Assembly: GCA_038087015.1 (NCBI GenBank)
Contig: JASBNA010000014.1
Span: forward strand, 496,001 to 560,000
DNA from: Cerrena zonata
Lineage: Eukaryota > Basidiomycota > Agaricomycetes > Polyporales > Cerrenaceae
Reading direction: 5' to 3'
Length of the DNA stretch: 64,000 nt
In this document: one piece after another, positions 13,070-25,377 of the stretch
Layout of the letters: every line of letters starts with the position of its first letter
How positions within the stretch are numbered: the first letter of the stretch is position 1
Notes under the pieces: generated by a model
Database searches by the model: none
What the model was told of the DNA's origin: nothing
What the model saw: only the letters and a program-made list of their open reading frames with translations
Program-made: the position numbers and the translations under genes

Positions 13070-14791
13070 ATGTCTCCTGCACCAGTAATCAGTGAGTCCT
13101 CTTCAACCTAGTCATCACTTACCGCTAAACCCAGCATACCATAGTCGATACCGATCCCGGCGTAGATGACGTTTTGGCACTGTATGTGTTGCTTACAAAT
13201 ATAGTCTTCACCCACTCTCATATTCCAAACTTAGTTTGCTCGCTTTGGCATCCCCAGAGCTCGAGATCATTGCTATCATTGTGACTTATGGTAACGTCTT
13301 CGTATCACTGTTATAAACAGAATTTTATCTTACTCTTATCGACCGACCAGGCAACACGGATGCCGACGCATCATAGTATGTATTCCTAGCTATCACGAAT
13401 GTCGATTTAACCCCAGTCTAGTGTCAACATTCTTAAGGTATACGATAACCTATCGCGGCACTTTGCCCAATACCCCGAGGACCAGAAACATTGGCCCAAT
13501 TTCGCTGTTCTAAAGAAAACCATTCTTGCTCGAGGTGCAGTAGGTCCTCTCGCCGGTGAACCACACACCGCTCAATATTTCCATGGAAGGTAAGACTCAT
13601 CTTGTTCGACTGTCTCATGCTTTGTTTACAAATTTTCCCGCTCAACCTCAGAGACGGTCTGGGTGATATCACGAACAGATACCCATCCCTAAACCTCCAT
13701 AAAGATGCTTTGTCGCAGTCAGATCACCCTCAACTTCAATTCACAGAGAAGTCAGGCGTAGACGTCGCCTTAGACCTCGTTAGCTCTCATCCTTCTGGTA
13801 GCATCACATACATCGCTCTTGGACCACTTACCACTCTTGCCCAAGTCGCCCAAAAGGGTGACGGAATGTTTGCAGAGCGTATCGGGAAAGTGGTTTGTAT
13901 GGGTGGTAACCTCGATGTACCTGGCAATACCACTCCTGTCGCAGAATGTATGTTTCTCTAATGTTTCCAAGAGATGTTATAGAATACCAACACATATTTT
14001 GACAGTCAACTTCTTCGCAGACCCATACGCAGTGCACGCCGTCCTCCCACCGCCATCATCAGCCCCAGCACCCGTCCCTCTAGAGAAGTTCATTCTCGTC
14101 CCCCTAGATATAACTACTCAACACGAACTCCCCTTCCCCTCCTATGTCCAACATGTCGACCCATCTTTCCCACCGCCCACTCCAGAACCCCTACAACCTC
14201 TAGAGGAAGGAGTCAAACGAAGTCCTATTGTGTACTTCACATCCGCCTTTCTCTCTCGAACTAGGGAAGTGATGCTTAAGTTTGGTAAAGACGTGATGGA
14301 ACTCCATGATATCGCGGCTGTGTGGTATGCCATAGAGAATCCACCTAATTTGAACGATCCCTTGAAGACGGGCGAGGGATGGGAACTCGTTCGAAGGGAA
14401 TTCCAGATTGAGCGGTACGCACATCTCATTCTTTTTTTATCCTGTTGATGGCTGCATACTTAGACGTAATTGAACTTCCAGTACTGGAGAACTGACTCGC
14501 GGTATGCTCATCATCGATCGACGTAATGATAGTGGGGCCTATGCACCTGGAGCGAATCGAGCTCGTGTACAAGCAGAATTGGAAAGACTGAACGCTCAAA
14601 CTAAAGGAGCATTCGAGTCAACTGCTTTACCTGCCCAAGTAGAGGTCGAGACCGAAAGTCAGGCAGATTCACCTTCCAACCATACGGGCTCGAGTGGGAA
14701 TGGAGTACCGGTAGTTACAAGAACCCCCGGAGGCGATGTATTGCTAAAGTTGTTGATGAAGAGAGTTTGGGGTGTTGGTCGTTCTTCTTGA
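13070..14791 (+). CDS. Inosine-uridine preferring nucleoside hydrolase
   Basis: Hydrolyses the N-glycosidic bond of ribonucleosides to base plus ribose, a purine/pyrimidine salvage step. Eight exons: 13070-13091, 13145-13181, 13235-13290, 13351-13375, 13422-13589, 13652-13947, 14006-14414 and 14482-14791, giving 440 codons plus stop. The N-terminal calcium-binding aspartate cluster reads IIDTDPGVDDVLAL. It continues with IVTYGNTDADASYVN, then GSITYIALGPLTTLAQV, CMGGNLDVPGNTTPVAEFNFFADPYA and a late His/Asp region including MELHDIAAVWYA. These are IUNH hallmarks. The first intron is read as 13092-13144 (GTGAGT...ATAG), because this yields PVIIDTDPG. The protein is longer than bacterial IUNH (about 310 residues) owing to loops and a Ser/Glu-rich tail before TPGGDVLLKLLMKRVWG. 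Confidence 0.93.
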
Positions 14792-15029
14792 ACTTTGCTG
14801 GCAACTTTGTATTATAGCGATGGATGTCTGATAGAATTTGATAGACAGACAAGGTTGGATAGGGTTGCGAATAGAGGTGCGTAGAAGATAGGAAATTGGT
14901 GTATGGATACAATTGGTGTTACAGTACTGTACAAGGATATCATTAAGATTAGCATTCTAATGAATGCTCCCATTGACCCCCCAAAATGTGAGTGTGTGCG
15001 TGAAAAGCGTAGAGAGCATTTTAAAATCG
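14792..15029. other. short convergent intergenic gap
   Basis: About 240 bases between two convergent stop codons; it holds both 3' ends and nothing else recognisable. Confidence 0.5.
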
Positions 15030-17205
15030 TTAGACCTTTTCGACGTAAACCGCCCCAACCTTCTTATCAAGGTCATCGTCAGATGTCTTCTCAGTCGTCC
15101 CAAGGGCTTCTTGGTGCTGTTTCCTTTGAGCAATTTCATCGACGGCACGGACTCGGAAGCCACCTCTGATGGATTGGCTGACGACAATTCCAACGGCATA
15201 AATAGCTATAAAACGAAACTGGTCAGAAACCTGTATTCCAAATGAACAATCAGGGGAGCTGAGGTACGTACTCATTGCAGCGAAACCAGTGAAGGGTACA
15301 ATGTATGATTTACGAGTGTTGTGGTTGGCAATAGCACCCTGTGCAGGTGGGTACCAGGCACCACCTCCGACACCCTATAAAGTTGAGTTCGATGTTAGAA
15401 TGCACCCCTATGTTGAAGAGACATCACGAGAGAAAAAGATACGTACCATGACAATGAGACCGGATCCACGCTTGGTGTGTTTACCAAGGTTGGCCGTAGC
15501 CAGTGTAAAGATGACAGGATAGCAAATACTCTCAAAGAAGAATAGGGTGAAGAGCAATCCGATGCCGGTCTTGCCTGGTCCGAAGGTGACCCCGAGGGAA
15601 AATGCAGTACAGGCAAAGCCATAAATACTGAGCAAAAGGGCTGGATCGAGGTAGTTCAGCAGGCCCGCGCCGATGAATCTGTCATAGAAACATAGAACGA
15701 TCAATATGAAAGTTTGAGCATCAGATTGAACAGATACGAACCGTCCAACTGTGAACGTGATTTGACAGTACGAGAAGAGTTGACTCGCATGGGATTTGTC
15801 GATACCGATGCCTTGATCGACCATATAGTTCACAGCGAAAGAAGCAACAGCAACCTGTGCACCACTACAATGGAAAAATCATAAGGAAGCAAACATCAGA
15901 ACACGATTACTTTATTTGCTAGCGCCGAACGGTGAACTTACACATAAGCGGTTTGTGCGACCCTGATCAGAAAAAGGAGTATAGTTAAGTCAAACGAGTT
16001 CCTCGAGGTGATATACGTAAAACTGATGACACGTACCATCCGAAAATACACCTGTATTGTTTCATGAAAGGTTCATCATCGTTCGTAATACCAACTTCGT
16101 GCATCTCATCCGCCAAGGCGTCTCCAGTGATCTCAGGAAGATCGCAGAAGCTAAACAGTTGATTGTTTAGTCCTCGAGAATGTCAATCTATCAAGAGAAG
16201 AACACGCACTAGAATAGGATGTTGAGAACGACACCTAGACCGGCGACGGCGAGATAAACCCTAGATAGAAGGTGGTTAACATTTGACAGAATCAACGCCA
16301 CTTTTTTCGAGGCTTACCACTGAACCGTATCAAGGGAGGTAGCATTCTTTCCAACAAAGAACCATCGTGATGCAATCATGGGTCCAGCGAAAGACGCTAC
16401 ACCTTGGAAACCTTGACTGAAGTTAAGGCGGGCAGCGGCATACTTCGGTGAACCCAAGACGGCAATGTAGGAGTTAGCGGCCACTTCGAGAGTTGAAAGT
16501 CCACAACCGATAATGAAAGTACAGCCGACGAAACCACCATATCTCTCGAATTTGGCTGATGGCCAGAAGAAGATCGCGCCTGTGGGGTAATGATGAGAGG
16601 ATGTTTCGGAGATGGGGTATGGGCATTAACGGAGAAGGTGCGAACATACCTAATGAGTAGAGTCCGAGTCCAATGTGGATGCCTTTCTTGTAACCATAAC
16701 GGTCCATCTATAACCCGGTCAAAAATAGATCAGTGACAGGAGGTGTCAAGGTTGAGTTATCGGTACGCACAAAGATACTAGCGAAAGGCGCAAAGACGAA
16801 GTAGGCACCCTAAGAATTTGAATTCATAGTGAGAATTTGTCAAAATCGGAACTAAATTGCTAAGACATACAAAGTATGCAAGTTGAAGCAGTGTACTTTG
16901 CAATTTCGTGATACCAAAGACCTCTTGGAAGTGGGCATTGAGGACATCAAGGAGCTGTCAAATGCAACGTGCGTTAGAGATAAAAATGGACGATATGCCG
17001 CTGTCAATCGGGGAATCGAGACGTACACCGTAAGCAAAACCCCAAGTGAAGAATAGCGATGTGACTAGGGAGAATGCAAACAGCCATCGCCCACGGGATA
17101 GTTGGGCACCTAAGGATCAAATCGTGCAGGCACTAAGGACTCTCGCTTATGATATTCAAATAAGAGTAGCTACATACCTGTCGTTCCTGCAAGTTTGGAA
17201 GTCAT
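15030..17205 (-). CDS. MFS sugar transporter of the FucP (fucose/glucose-galactose permease) type
   Basis: Twelve-helix major facilitator predicted to carry a hexose such as L-fucose, glucose or galactose across the plasma membrane by proton symport. Starts MTSKLAGTTGAQLSRGRW at 17205, with about ten short introns. The first helix reads FAFSLVTSLFFTWGFAYG and leads into LLDVLNAHFQEVFGI and LQSTLLQLAYFGAYF, the FucP-type replacement of the usual MFS loop. Later segments include MDRYGYKKGIHIGLGLYSLG, GCGLSTLEVAANSYIAVLG, AAARLNFSQGFQGVASFAGP, INFTVGRF-like QITFTVGRFIGAGLL, and FFFESICYPVIFTLATANLG. The C-terminal tail is Lys/Glu-rich and ends AVYVEKV. No frame break was found. Substrate is inferred from family only. 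Confidence 0.9.
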
Positions 17206-18016
17206 TGTCGTGGTCGGATGGAGACAAGGGGAGTCGGAGAACCGGTGAGACAAGTTCGACTGAATTAAACCTGAGAAGCGAGAGCTCTATTTAAACCCAA
17301 GGCTCCCCGCTATCGTCATGACTGGACCATGGGTCGATATTCCTCTCGCCCGATCAGGCAGCACTTTTTCCGCCCACCTACGATATGAAAGTGGGACCTC
17401 TCTCGTGATGCATGCACAGTTCTTCCACGGGCCGAAGAGCATAAACCTTTACTCTTACCACCTCGATCTCAAATATTGTGGGGTAAGCTCCGGGGCCCCG
17501 GAATGCCATTGAGAACTGAGATCAATGATTGGGTTATGGCAACACTTCCAGGCCTGCCAGGGGAGCACTTGTGGGATTTTTCACTCGAGGCTGCAGCAAA
17601 ACACTTTGTCCCGACGACGATAGTACGGGTCGAAGATAGAGACAACCGCGTGTATTATTTTTGTGGCTCCAAGACTCTCCACGATTGCAAAATCAGACGC
17701 AATGCGGGGAGGAAGAACATGGACGAGCAGGAAAAACCAACTCCCACTTTGATGGAAAGAGGGCTGGATGACCTTTCTAGGCAACCATCTAAGTTAATTC
17801 TGATCTCACATGATGCTTGGGCGCCTTGTCATCTCGTCCACTTTTCCTCCCTGACTCGGAGTCGTAGTCGCTGTCGTTCGAGGGTGTCCTGTCCCTCGCT
17901 TCGTCCTCTTGAAAAACGTCGTCTGTTAATCAAAGTGCCACATCGCTAGCATCGGTTTGTCGATCATCAAATTCGTCCTGTACTCGGAGAAACCGTCCAC
18001 CGTCGCGCAAATTACA
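17206..18016. other. intergenic, divergent promoters
   Basis: Region between the divergent transporter and the unknown acidic protein. An open frame at 17476-17949 has no domain and an atypical composition, so it is not called. No RNA gene seen. Confidence 0.5.
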
Positions 18017-19520
18017 ATGTCGTCGGACCTTACGCCTTTTCTCGCGGTTAGCTCTCTGCATATACCGACCTAATCTGAACGCATAGCAACCTCGTCAATA
18101 TTTTTTCACCTTCTAGGAGCGGTACTCAATCATCAAAGCCACATACCCAGGCGAGGGAAGGAGAAGGTGGCGGCTTCGTGTGGCGGACGAGTTTTTCAAA
18201 CTCTCCTCAGAGCAGAAAGTGGCGTACGGCGCCCAGGTACGCATTCTCGTTCCTTTCTACTTCGCGACCCCTCTCGTCTGGCGTCCTTCATTCTTCGTGT
18301 CGTCTTGTTACTTGTTATGCGTAGGATTATCATCGAGTAATCGATGTTAGCGTCTCAGTGTGTATTATGCGCGTCGCGCCCGTGCGGCGTGAATACATGG
18401 TCTCTTTGTCGACTTTGACGCTTTCCCATCGTCTATCACATCATCATCCGAGACCCTTTTCATGATCCTATCAACCTTTTGTTCTTGCTATGTTCGCTTT
18501 CTTGTACTGAACGCCAACTTGAAAAAGTCATATCACTAACGCACAACTTTAATTGATAGAGCGTCAATCCCTCTCTCCCGCCTTCGGATTCGGCTCCGTA
18601 CTTCACAGACGAAGACCCGCTAGATGTTATTGCAGGAGAGAACGCCCCTGGGTTGGGTATCGTCGTTAGAGCGGATTATTCTGATGAGAATGCCTGGAAT
18701 AATTTCCTGGAAAAGCTGAAGGACGCTGAGAACGAGTTCGTCTCGGAACTTGGGGCAAAGCCTGAAGACGATGGAGACGTGAACATGGATGAAGATGTGC
18801 CCGAGGGCCAAGCAAGTTCGAACTCGAATTCGGGTGCAAACGCCGTAAATGGTGTGGACGATGACAGCGAGGACGAGGATGAAGATGAAGATAACGCCGG
18901 ATCTCAACCAATGCCTATTTTCGCTATCTTCAATCCCTCGCCTGAATCAGGTCTTCGCTCTCTCCTCGCCTCAACAAGATCTCCGAGCAATCTCACCATC
19001 CTACGTCTCTTCACTGACGTGAATGTTCGACGAGCGCCGATACCACCACAAGACGTCAAGCGCATAAAACCTCTGAACCGATTAGTCGATTCCCACCAAT
19101 GGCAAGAGGTGTACAAAGGTAAAGGTATCTGGGTCTATGATGCCCGAAGTAATCAAGATCAAACTGTTCGCGTTGTCAGTCTCGAGGGAAGTTCGTCTTA
19201 TGGAACGGCAACGTGAGTCATGGCCCATTCAATGTCTTGACTTCTACGTCGCTGTGAAACGCAACAAACCGTATTTCCCGGTACACGTGATGTTTTTTGA
19301 CTTTGTTCTGTAATGTATCTCCGTATCCAAGAAACTAATGCTTCTGTCCCCCCTTGTTCCTTGTAGAGCGGATAGCTGGCGCGCCCGTGTTAGCCACATT
19401 TGCGAGTTACAGTTCAACTTGTCACTCGGGATGTTGACGATCGATTTCGGAGGTATGGATCGGTATGATTATGAAGAACGAATCAAAAATATGGAGGAAG
19501 CAGAACGTGGCATCGTCTGA
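18017..19520 (+). CDS. conserved-looking acidic protein of unknown function
   Basis: Not recognised. Exons are 18017-18046, 18117-18236, 18560-19212 and 19367-19520, giving 318 codons plus stop. It starts MSSDLTPFLAERYSIIKATYPG. Then comes a compact basic segment (RRRWRLRVADEFFKLSSEQK), a strongly acidic run near residues 110-145 rich in Asp and Glu, a likely folded second half with MPIFAIFNPSPESGLRSLL and LTILRLFTDVNVRRAP, and a C-terminal ADSWRARVSHICELQF...DYEERIKNMEEAERGIV. No signal peptide or membrane helix. The second intron is 323 nt, five to six times the local norm. Codon use and clean splicing argue for a real gene. A nuclear or chaperone-like role for the acidic stretch would be speculation. 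Confidence 0.75.
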
Positions 19521-19820
19521 GATCCTTACTCCATTTAAAATCATGCATTGTACCGTACTGACGGTCTCCAATGCCCAATAGTGTATCAAGATGCTCGTTA
19601 TGTCGAGATGCCCGGTCATTTTCTGTTTGGTGGCCAACATCCCTGGTCGCTCGCTTAAGGTAAAAAATCACACCGTATCTCTGAACTGCAGGATGAATGT
19701 GAAATCTTGGGTCATATCGTGCACAGACATAAGGGTGACCTAACAAACTATATCAAGGCGTTTTTCTCCTAACATTATCGCACCGAAACCTCCAGCCGCA
19801 GTCTGTCTTAGACTCTGGAG
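19521..19820. other. convergent intergenic gap
   Basis: 300 bases holding the 3' flanks of two convergent genes; nothing further seen. Confidence 0.5.
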
Positions 19821-21075
19821 CTATTGACCTGTTGCTGCATCTAAACAAAGTGAAATATCACCGCTGGGGCAACCCTTCATGCCGCTCACTAGCCCATTAC
19901 CGAGTCCACCGCTTGTCAATGATTTCGTAGACGCGCCCGGGAGAATCGGAGCGCCTATATCTTGTACCACACAAGCAAGCCCGTTACAGGCCCCAGATTG
20001 AGAAGGACGAACCGATTTTTGCGAGTGGTTGATACGGTTAGCAGAGGGCTCTGAGCTAGCGGTGTCAGGTTGACCATAGCTAGCATAACCATTGCCGTTA
20101 GGAGATGCTGTGTTGGGAGCAGGGTCGGTATCTTGACCAGAGCCGTCAGAGTTGATCGAACCAGAGGCGCTTCCAGTTTGGTCATTGTTGCTCTTGTTGG
20201 AATCATCCTCTTGAGGGTTGAACGTAAGACCAGAATCAGACTTTGCTTCAGATTTGGGAGTATCATTTGCAGGGACAGGGGGATCGGAATTGACCGCAGC
20301 AGACGAGGCTGTAGTGTTGTCATCATTGACATTGTCTGACTTGGTGGGAGTCGCATCTTTCTGCTCAGTTGGATCCACAGAAGGTTGTTCGGAAGTTTGT
20401 TGAGAAGCAGGAGCGGGAGCAGCCGAAGGGGGCGACGCGGGGTGGTCGTTGGAAACTGCATCTTCGTGAGTAGAACCAATTGCGGAATTGTTAGAATCAG
20501 AGCTAGAACCGCTACCGGGACCGTTGTTGTCTCCGTTGGTAGGGGGAGGTGGCGGACGCGAAGCATTGTCACCAGGGTTCGAGTTTGGCACAGATTGGAA
20601 AGGTTGATACGTGTTGGGTTGAGCAGAAACACCAGATCCAGTAGAACCCTGAGGACCGCCATTAGGTCTTGATGCGATTTTGCTTTGATGGCGAGACCCG
20701 GGAGCAGAACATTGTTTCTCGATCAGGGCGATGAACTGTTCAGCGGTGCAATCACACGAGCTGGGAGGTTGGAGAGCTTTGGACTGAACTTGGTTTATAG
20801 CCTGTTGGGGATCGGTTATTTTGACACCAAATACGTCGCAGGTAACAGTGTCGACCATCTAGATAGGTAGTCATGTCAGCCACAAGTATGAAGACCTGAT
20901 ACGAAAATTTTCTGACCGATGCGGGATCCGAGGTTGCTTTGGAAAGAGTGCTTCCGTTTGACAGAGCGTCAGAAGTGGTAGCCCGAGAACGGAGTCCTGA
21001 GGATTGGATGGGATGTCCTTGGACAATGTAGGTTTGTGCCAAGACGAGGGCGTAGAATGCTGTGAGAGCGTGCAT
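19821..21075 (-). CDS. secreted Ser/Asn/Pro-rich protein
   Basis: Function unknown. Exons are 21075-20917 and 20858-19821, giving 398 codons plus stop. The N-terminus MHALTAFYALVLAQTYIVQG is a good signal peptide. A short segment with Cys residues follows (DTVTCDVFGVKI, SSCDCTAEQFIALIEKQC), then about 230 residues of low complexity dominated by Ser, Asn, Asp, Pro, Gly and Thr. A second small Cys-containing module closes the protein (SGACNGLACVVQDIGAPILPG, GMKGCPSGDISLCLDAATGQ). The layout, two Cys modules linked by a glyco-Ser/Thr spacer, suits a cell-wall or extracellular matrix protein. No catalytic domain or GPI tail is seen. Other frames here are open because of the repetitive codons. Confidence 0.8.
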
Positions 21076-22314
21076 GTTTCGTTATGTATAGTATTCGTAA
21101 GACAAGAATGAATAGATGAATGAAGGACTAGATGTGTTTCAAAAGAATGTGAGGCGAGCTAGTAGTGGAAAGGAATGTGAGGGAACCCGAGGTGGTGGTT
21201 GAGGGAAGGGAGGGTTGGAAAGTCAACCACGTCGAGAAAAGCCCTTTTGAGGACGGCGGGGCGGGCGGGGAGGTGGCTGACGTCGAGTGCGGCTAAGCGA
21301 ACAGGAGCGTCGACGTAGTAAACAGGGGCGCTTGTGAATTTGAAAGAATTTGAATATAGCAATGATCGGAGACTCAACAGATTGTGGAATGTACCATAAA
21401 AGGAAGGAGAGTTACCGAATTTGGGACCAGTGGGGATTCCGGAGATGGAGGGTACCGGTCACTGCCTCGGGATGCTGACAGACACGCTGGCCATTTCTCC
21501 CCTTGGCCATCTTGCACTTGCCCTGCACACTCGCGTCGCTGCGGGGGTGCGCCCGCCGAGGTGCATACCGCCGACAGGGATGGGGGGCGGAGGTTTGTTG
21601 CTTTGACGCAGACTGTGAGTATGTGGAATAGGACAGTGTCATCAACCTGGTGTAAGTGGATAGCTGTCAGCACGTGTGCCGGCTGGGCGTTTGTAATTGT
21701 GTATGATCTCGAGGGCGACGCATATTGCAACGAAATGGTGTCAGGGCTTGGCCAAGAGTCCGGTGGAGGGAGTGTATCGCATTGCAAAGTGGCGAAAATG
21801 AGGAGTCGGGGCTAATTTGACGTGTTTCGGCGAGTTTGATGTGCTGGGGTAAGCCTGAGTCAGGGAATTGGAATCTTTGAGTTTGTGGCTGTCTCTCGGA
21901 CCTGTCTCCGGACGCGCAGGGGTGGTATGTCGGGATTGTTGGAGATGTCGGATACGAGGGCGACGGTGAGGGGGCCTGCGAGTCGAGTGCCGTGTAACAT
22001 TGAGATTCGGACATGGAGGGATCAAAATCAGGCGTTGGCAGATATGGATCTCACTGAGTGGGACGGGCGGTAATATGAATTTGAAAGGCGCCGAGAGCAG
22101 GCAAAGATCTCATGCATGCGTGCACTGAGAGGCGTTGCTCCCCTTTCACCTTTACCAAACGCTCACATAGGAAAATCATTCAAAATGCCTCCCGTCTGAT
22201 GATATTTTCGCTGTACCACTGACATCCCCAGAGAGCACGTTTTCCCTCACAGTACGTGTTCCTCCGCTTCCTCACACACACCCACTAATATCCTTCCCAA
22301 TTAGATCAAGTACC
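21076..22314. other. intergenic, divergent promoters, no gene supported
   Basis: Several minus-strand frames (21374-21787, 21667-22014) are open but low in complexity and without homology. The bases before 22315 are CT-rich with a leader-like stretch, consistent with the bZIP promoter. Confidence 0.45.
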
Positions 22315-23413
22315 ATGACCAGGGGCCGACGCAAGGATCTCACGATCCCCCCCTCTCGTGCCCTGCTCCAACAACGGGATTATCGCGCACGTAAGGCCCA
22401 GTACCTCGCTGAACTCGAGGAACGGGTCCGCCGTGCCGAAGGCGAGAATGTCGAGCTCAAACAGGAGGTAGATCAACTGAAATCGAGGCTTCGGCAGGAG
22501 AACGGTGGTCCGTCAACATATGTGCAGGAGCTCGTCAGTCCTATTTGTTCGATCATCGTGTCCCCCGCATGCTAAACTTCTACTCCCCTCACTCCAGCAT
22601 GACGCTAGCTCAGAGTTAATGGGGCACCTGCATGCTGCTCAATCATCTCTGGAGCGCTTTAGGAACCTCGCGCTAGACAAGCCGCCGTTTGCACAAGACA
22701 TTCGCATGGAGGTAGAGGAGCCAATGACTAGTTCCAGGTCATTGCCGCCTCCTCGTGGTCCGATGGCCAACATGCCCACCCTGTCCTCTTCGACGACCCT
22801 CAGGCCTCCCCCGGGTTTCACTCACGGCCAAAGCCAATACCAGCAAACAGCTCGATCGTCTGATCCCTATGCTCAATCTCAGCACCATTCTTCAACTACT
22901 CGCACAAATTCTGGTTACTCTCTCCACCCTAGCAGAAATACTTCTACCAATGGCTATGCAACACCCTTGCAATCAAATCATCCCTCTCCTTACACTCCCC
23001 CAAGCCCAAGTGGTTCTAGCCGCAGTGGTGATGGCGTCTCTCGTGCAACGCAGTCCCCGCACAGAGACCAGCTTCCGTCCTTGCACCAATTGAATCTCCC
23101 TCCACTGCGTCTTAACCAGCAAACAAGTCCTTACCCGGCACACCAACAGCCAGCCAGGTTGCATCCCGACCCCAATCCACCTTACCCAAGCAATGGCGCA
23201 CGCTCCCCTTACGACTCACGCTACGGAAATCACCACCCTGCGTCTGTTAGCTCTCATTCTCATGATGACACAAGTGACTCTGAGTCCGACGAGGAAGACC
23301 CACGTAATATTCACGTTACTGCCCCAAACAAGTCCGTAGGGCGGCTGTCGTTGGTATCGGATGTCAGGTCTGCCTCAAGCAGCAGCAGTCGTTCTGGGTC
23401 CGAACGCGCCTGA
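22315..23413 (+). CDS. bZIP transcription factor
   Basis: Nuclear DNA-binding regulator. Exons are 22315-22533 and 22598-23413, giving 344 codons plus stop. The basic region reads PPSRALLQQRDYRARKAQYL at residues ~12-31 and runs directly into a leucine zipper, LAELEERVRRAEGENVELK, with heptad spacing through about residue 65. The rest is disordered: a Pro/Ser/Gln/His-rich middle, an acidic DDTSDSESDEEDP patch and a Ser-rich C-terminus. The basic region departs from the classical N-x7-R signature (Gln-Gln-Arg-Asp-Tyr-Arg-Ala-Arg-Lys in place of Asn-x2-Ala-Ala-x2-Ser/Cys-Arg), resembling the divergent Yap-like bZIPs of fungi. Target genes cannot be inferred. The single intron is phase 0, right after the zipper. 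Confidence 0.9.
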
Positions 23414-25377
23414 CCTGGTCGGAATGAACCAATCCCCGGCCTACTGTCAATTTCAAACCTTTTCCATTTCTTGTCATATCTCCAAATCCTATCTCGAAAT
23501 TGTTTCCAATGCTGCTTTGATCGTGTTCTCTATGTTTTGCCATGTGCCTCTGACTTCCTTTTCTTTCATATAATCCCCGCGGTGTGCCGACCTTTTGGTC
23601 TAATCGCCATTATTTAGACAATACCTGGTTTTGACGCATGTTGGACCTGCTTGTGGCTTCCAACGAGGCTCCTCGGAAGTGTTCTTCTGCCCAATTCCAG
23701 ACCGAAATCCCAAGTTTTCCAATCTCCTGTTATATACGGTTGTTTCATTTACGCCCCTGCTTTATTCTCTCTCAAGGGAAGACTGGAGTGGGTGTTGATG
23801 TTTGCCAACTGACACAAATACAAAAAAAAGATATGATTTGTCCTTTTACGATTTTGATTCTGATTCACGTTCTTGTGCTCCCGATTTTCATTTATTTCCG
23901 CTTCTCGTGTATCGTCGACTTTTGGTTGTCTAGAAGGCGGGCCTGCCAATCAGCTTCCTCTGCTGGTATCTCGAATTCAGAGTTCTTAGAGGGTTGGGAG
24001 GGTCGTTTATTCTTACTTCCGCACACATTTCTTGAGTCACTTCGGCGTAGTTCTGTCCTGGTTGTGACTCTTCGTGGGTTCCATCGAGTGGCAGTTAAAC
24101 TATCGTCATGTATTTGAACTTTTGTTGTTTACATTTTTTGGTTGTGTACGATTGTTGTTGTTGGAAGATGTAGTTTTACTCTCTTGTCTGCCCTGCACGC
24201 TTTGATAGCTTTGTTACGGTAGCTTGTAGTCACGTTGTGCTGAATGATGTTAGTGGTGATGTTATTTTGATTTGACCGTGAGTGTGTTACGGCCCATGAT
24301 CGCACGTAGGTCTGCTTCTGTTTTCGTAATCATCCGCCAACTTGATTCGAGCTAACGACGCAATTGATTTTCCTCATCACCAGAAAATTACGAAGTCAAA
24401 AGATACCGCCGGCTCGACTCTGAGACACGTTGTCTAAACAACGAGCCGGACAAATACCACGCTCCCAAATTATTTCAGCCAATTTCTGGGCAATTTTCTC
24501 GCGCGTGAAGGCGAGGAATTTCCAAGCGAACGCCAGGTCGATGCGGTACGAACGGCCAAATACCTAATCGTCTTGTTCTCTGTTAACGTTGACAGTGAGC
24601 TTCTTTACATGAGGGTTCAAATTGTCATTTCGATTTAGAAGCAATCGTGAGTAAACTTCCGAATGGGAAAATTGAAACCGGCTTGTTCGCCATGACTCTG
24701 AGGGGATCGTCGGTCAAAAACATCAAGGTTCAAGTAGACTTCCAAGTTCCCGAAGTTGCTTGCCTTCCTGCCTAATTCGGAATGATCTTTGTGGCAATAG
24801 AGTGGGTCCCCTTGCCTTGAATTCAAACTTCATCATGCATCATGTTCTTATTGAGTTCAGATCACCGGTTCCTCCACCAATGCCCAAGACTCTTCTTGAG
24901 GTTTATGAGACAAGCCTGAGATTGCAGTCTATACAAACAACATGTCAATTGTCAAAATTGTCAACCAAAAGATACGGCTGATCTACGGGCCGACGTAGTA
25001 TTCACAAGGTTTTTAAGGTTCATCATGCGTAAGCTCTATGCAAAATTGAACTGGATAGGAATGTATTTATACAAAACAAGGGCAAGGGGACATCTCTCCG
25101 TTTTAACAAAGGGAAATAACCAATAGAAACAAAACCGTGGATATGTTGCCCAGTCGAACAGTGGCGTGCTGTGGGGATCCGTGGAGATTAAAGGAAACTG
25201 AAAGACAGTGAACAGAGGGCGTGACAATTGCTAAACACACGAGATCCGATGGAACGGGAGAAGACGCTATAGACAACATGATAGGCAAGAAATGCGGCAA
25301 CACAAAGGCACAGCACTTACGCTTGGGGTATAACGTAGTTTTTGCGAGCATTGGTATGCGCAGACTGTACGCGTCAA
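23414..25377. other. long intergenic stretch, no gene supported
   Basis: Almost 2 kb between the bZIP 3' end and the minus-strand unknown gene. The T-rich part to about 24300 is probably 3' UTR and spacer. Short frames (23638-24117, 24760-24981) show no domains or splice partners. Confidence 0.5.

Noticed and set aside
17476..17949. 157-codon plus-strand frame between the transporter and the acidic-protein gene
   Set aside because: No domain, no splice partner, mixed composition with a late Arg/Ser run; lies where two promoters are expected.
19955..20662. 235-codon minus-strand frame overlapping the secreted protein
   Set aside because: Frame-shifted shadow of the Ser/Asn repeat codons; the other frame has the signal peptide and Cys modules.
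21374..22025. Overlapping minus-strand frames upstream of the bZIP gene
   Set aside because: Open in several frames at once because of low complexity; no conserved motif or convincing start.
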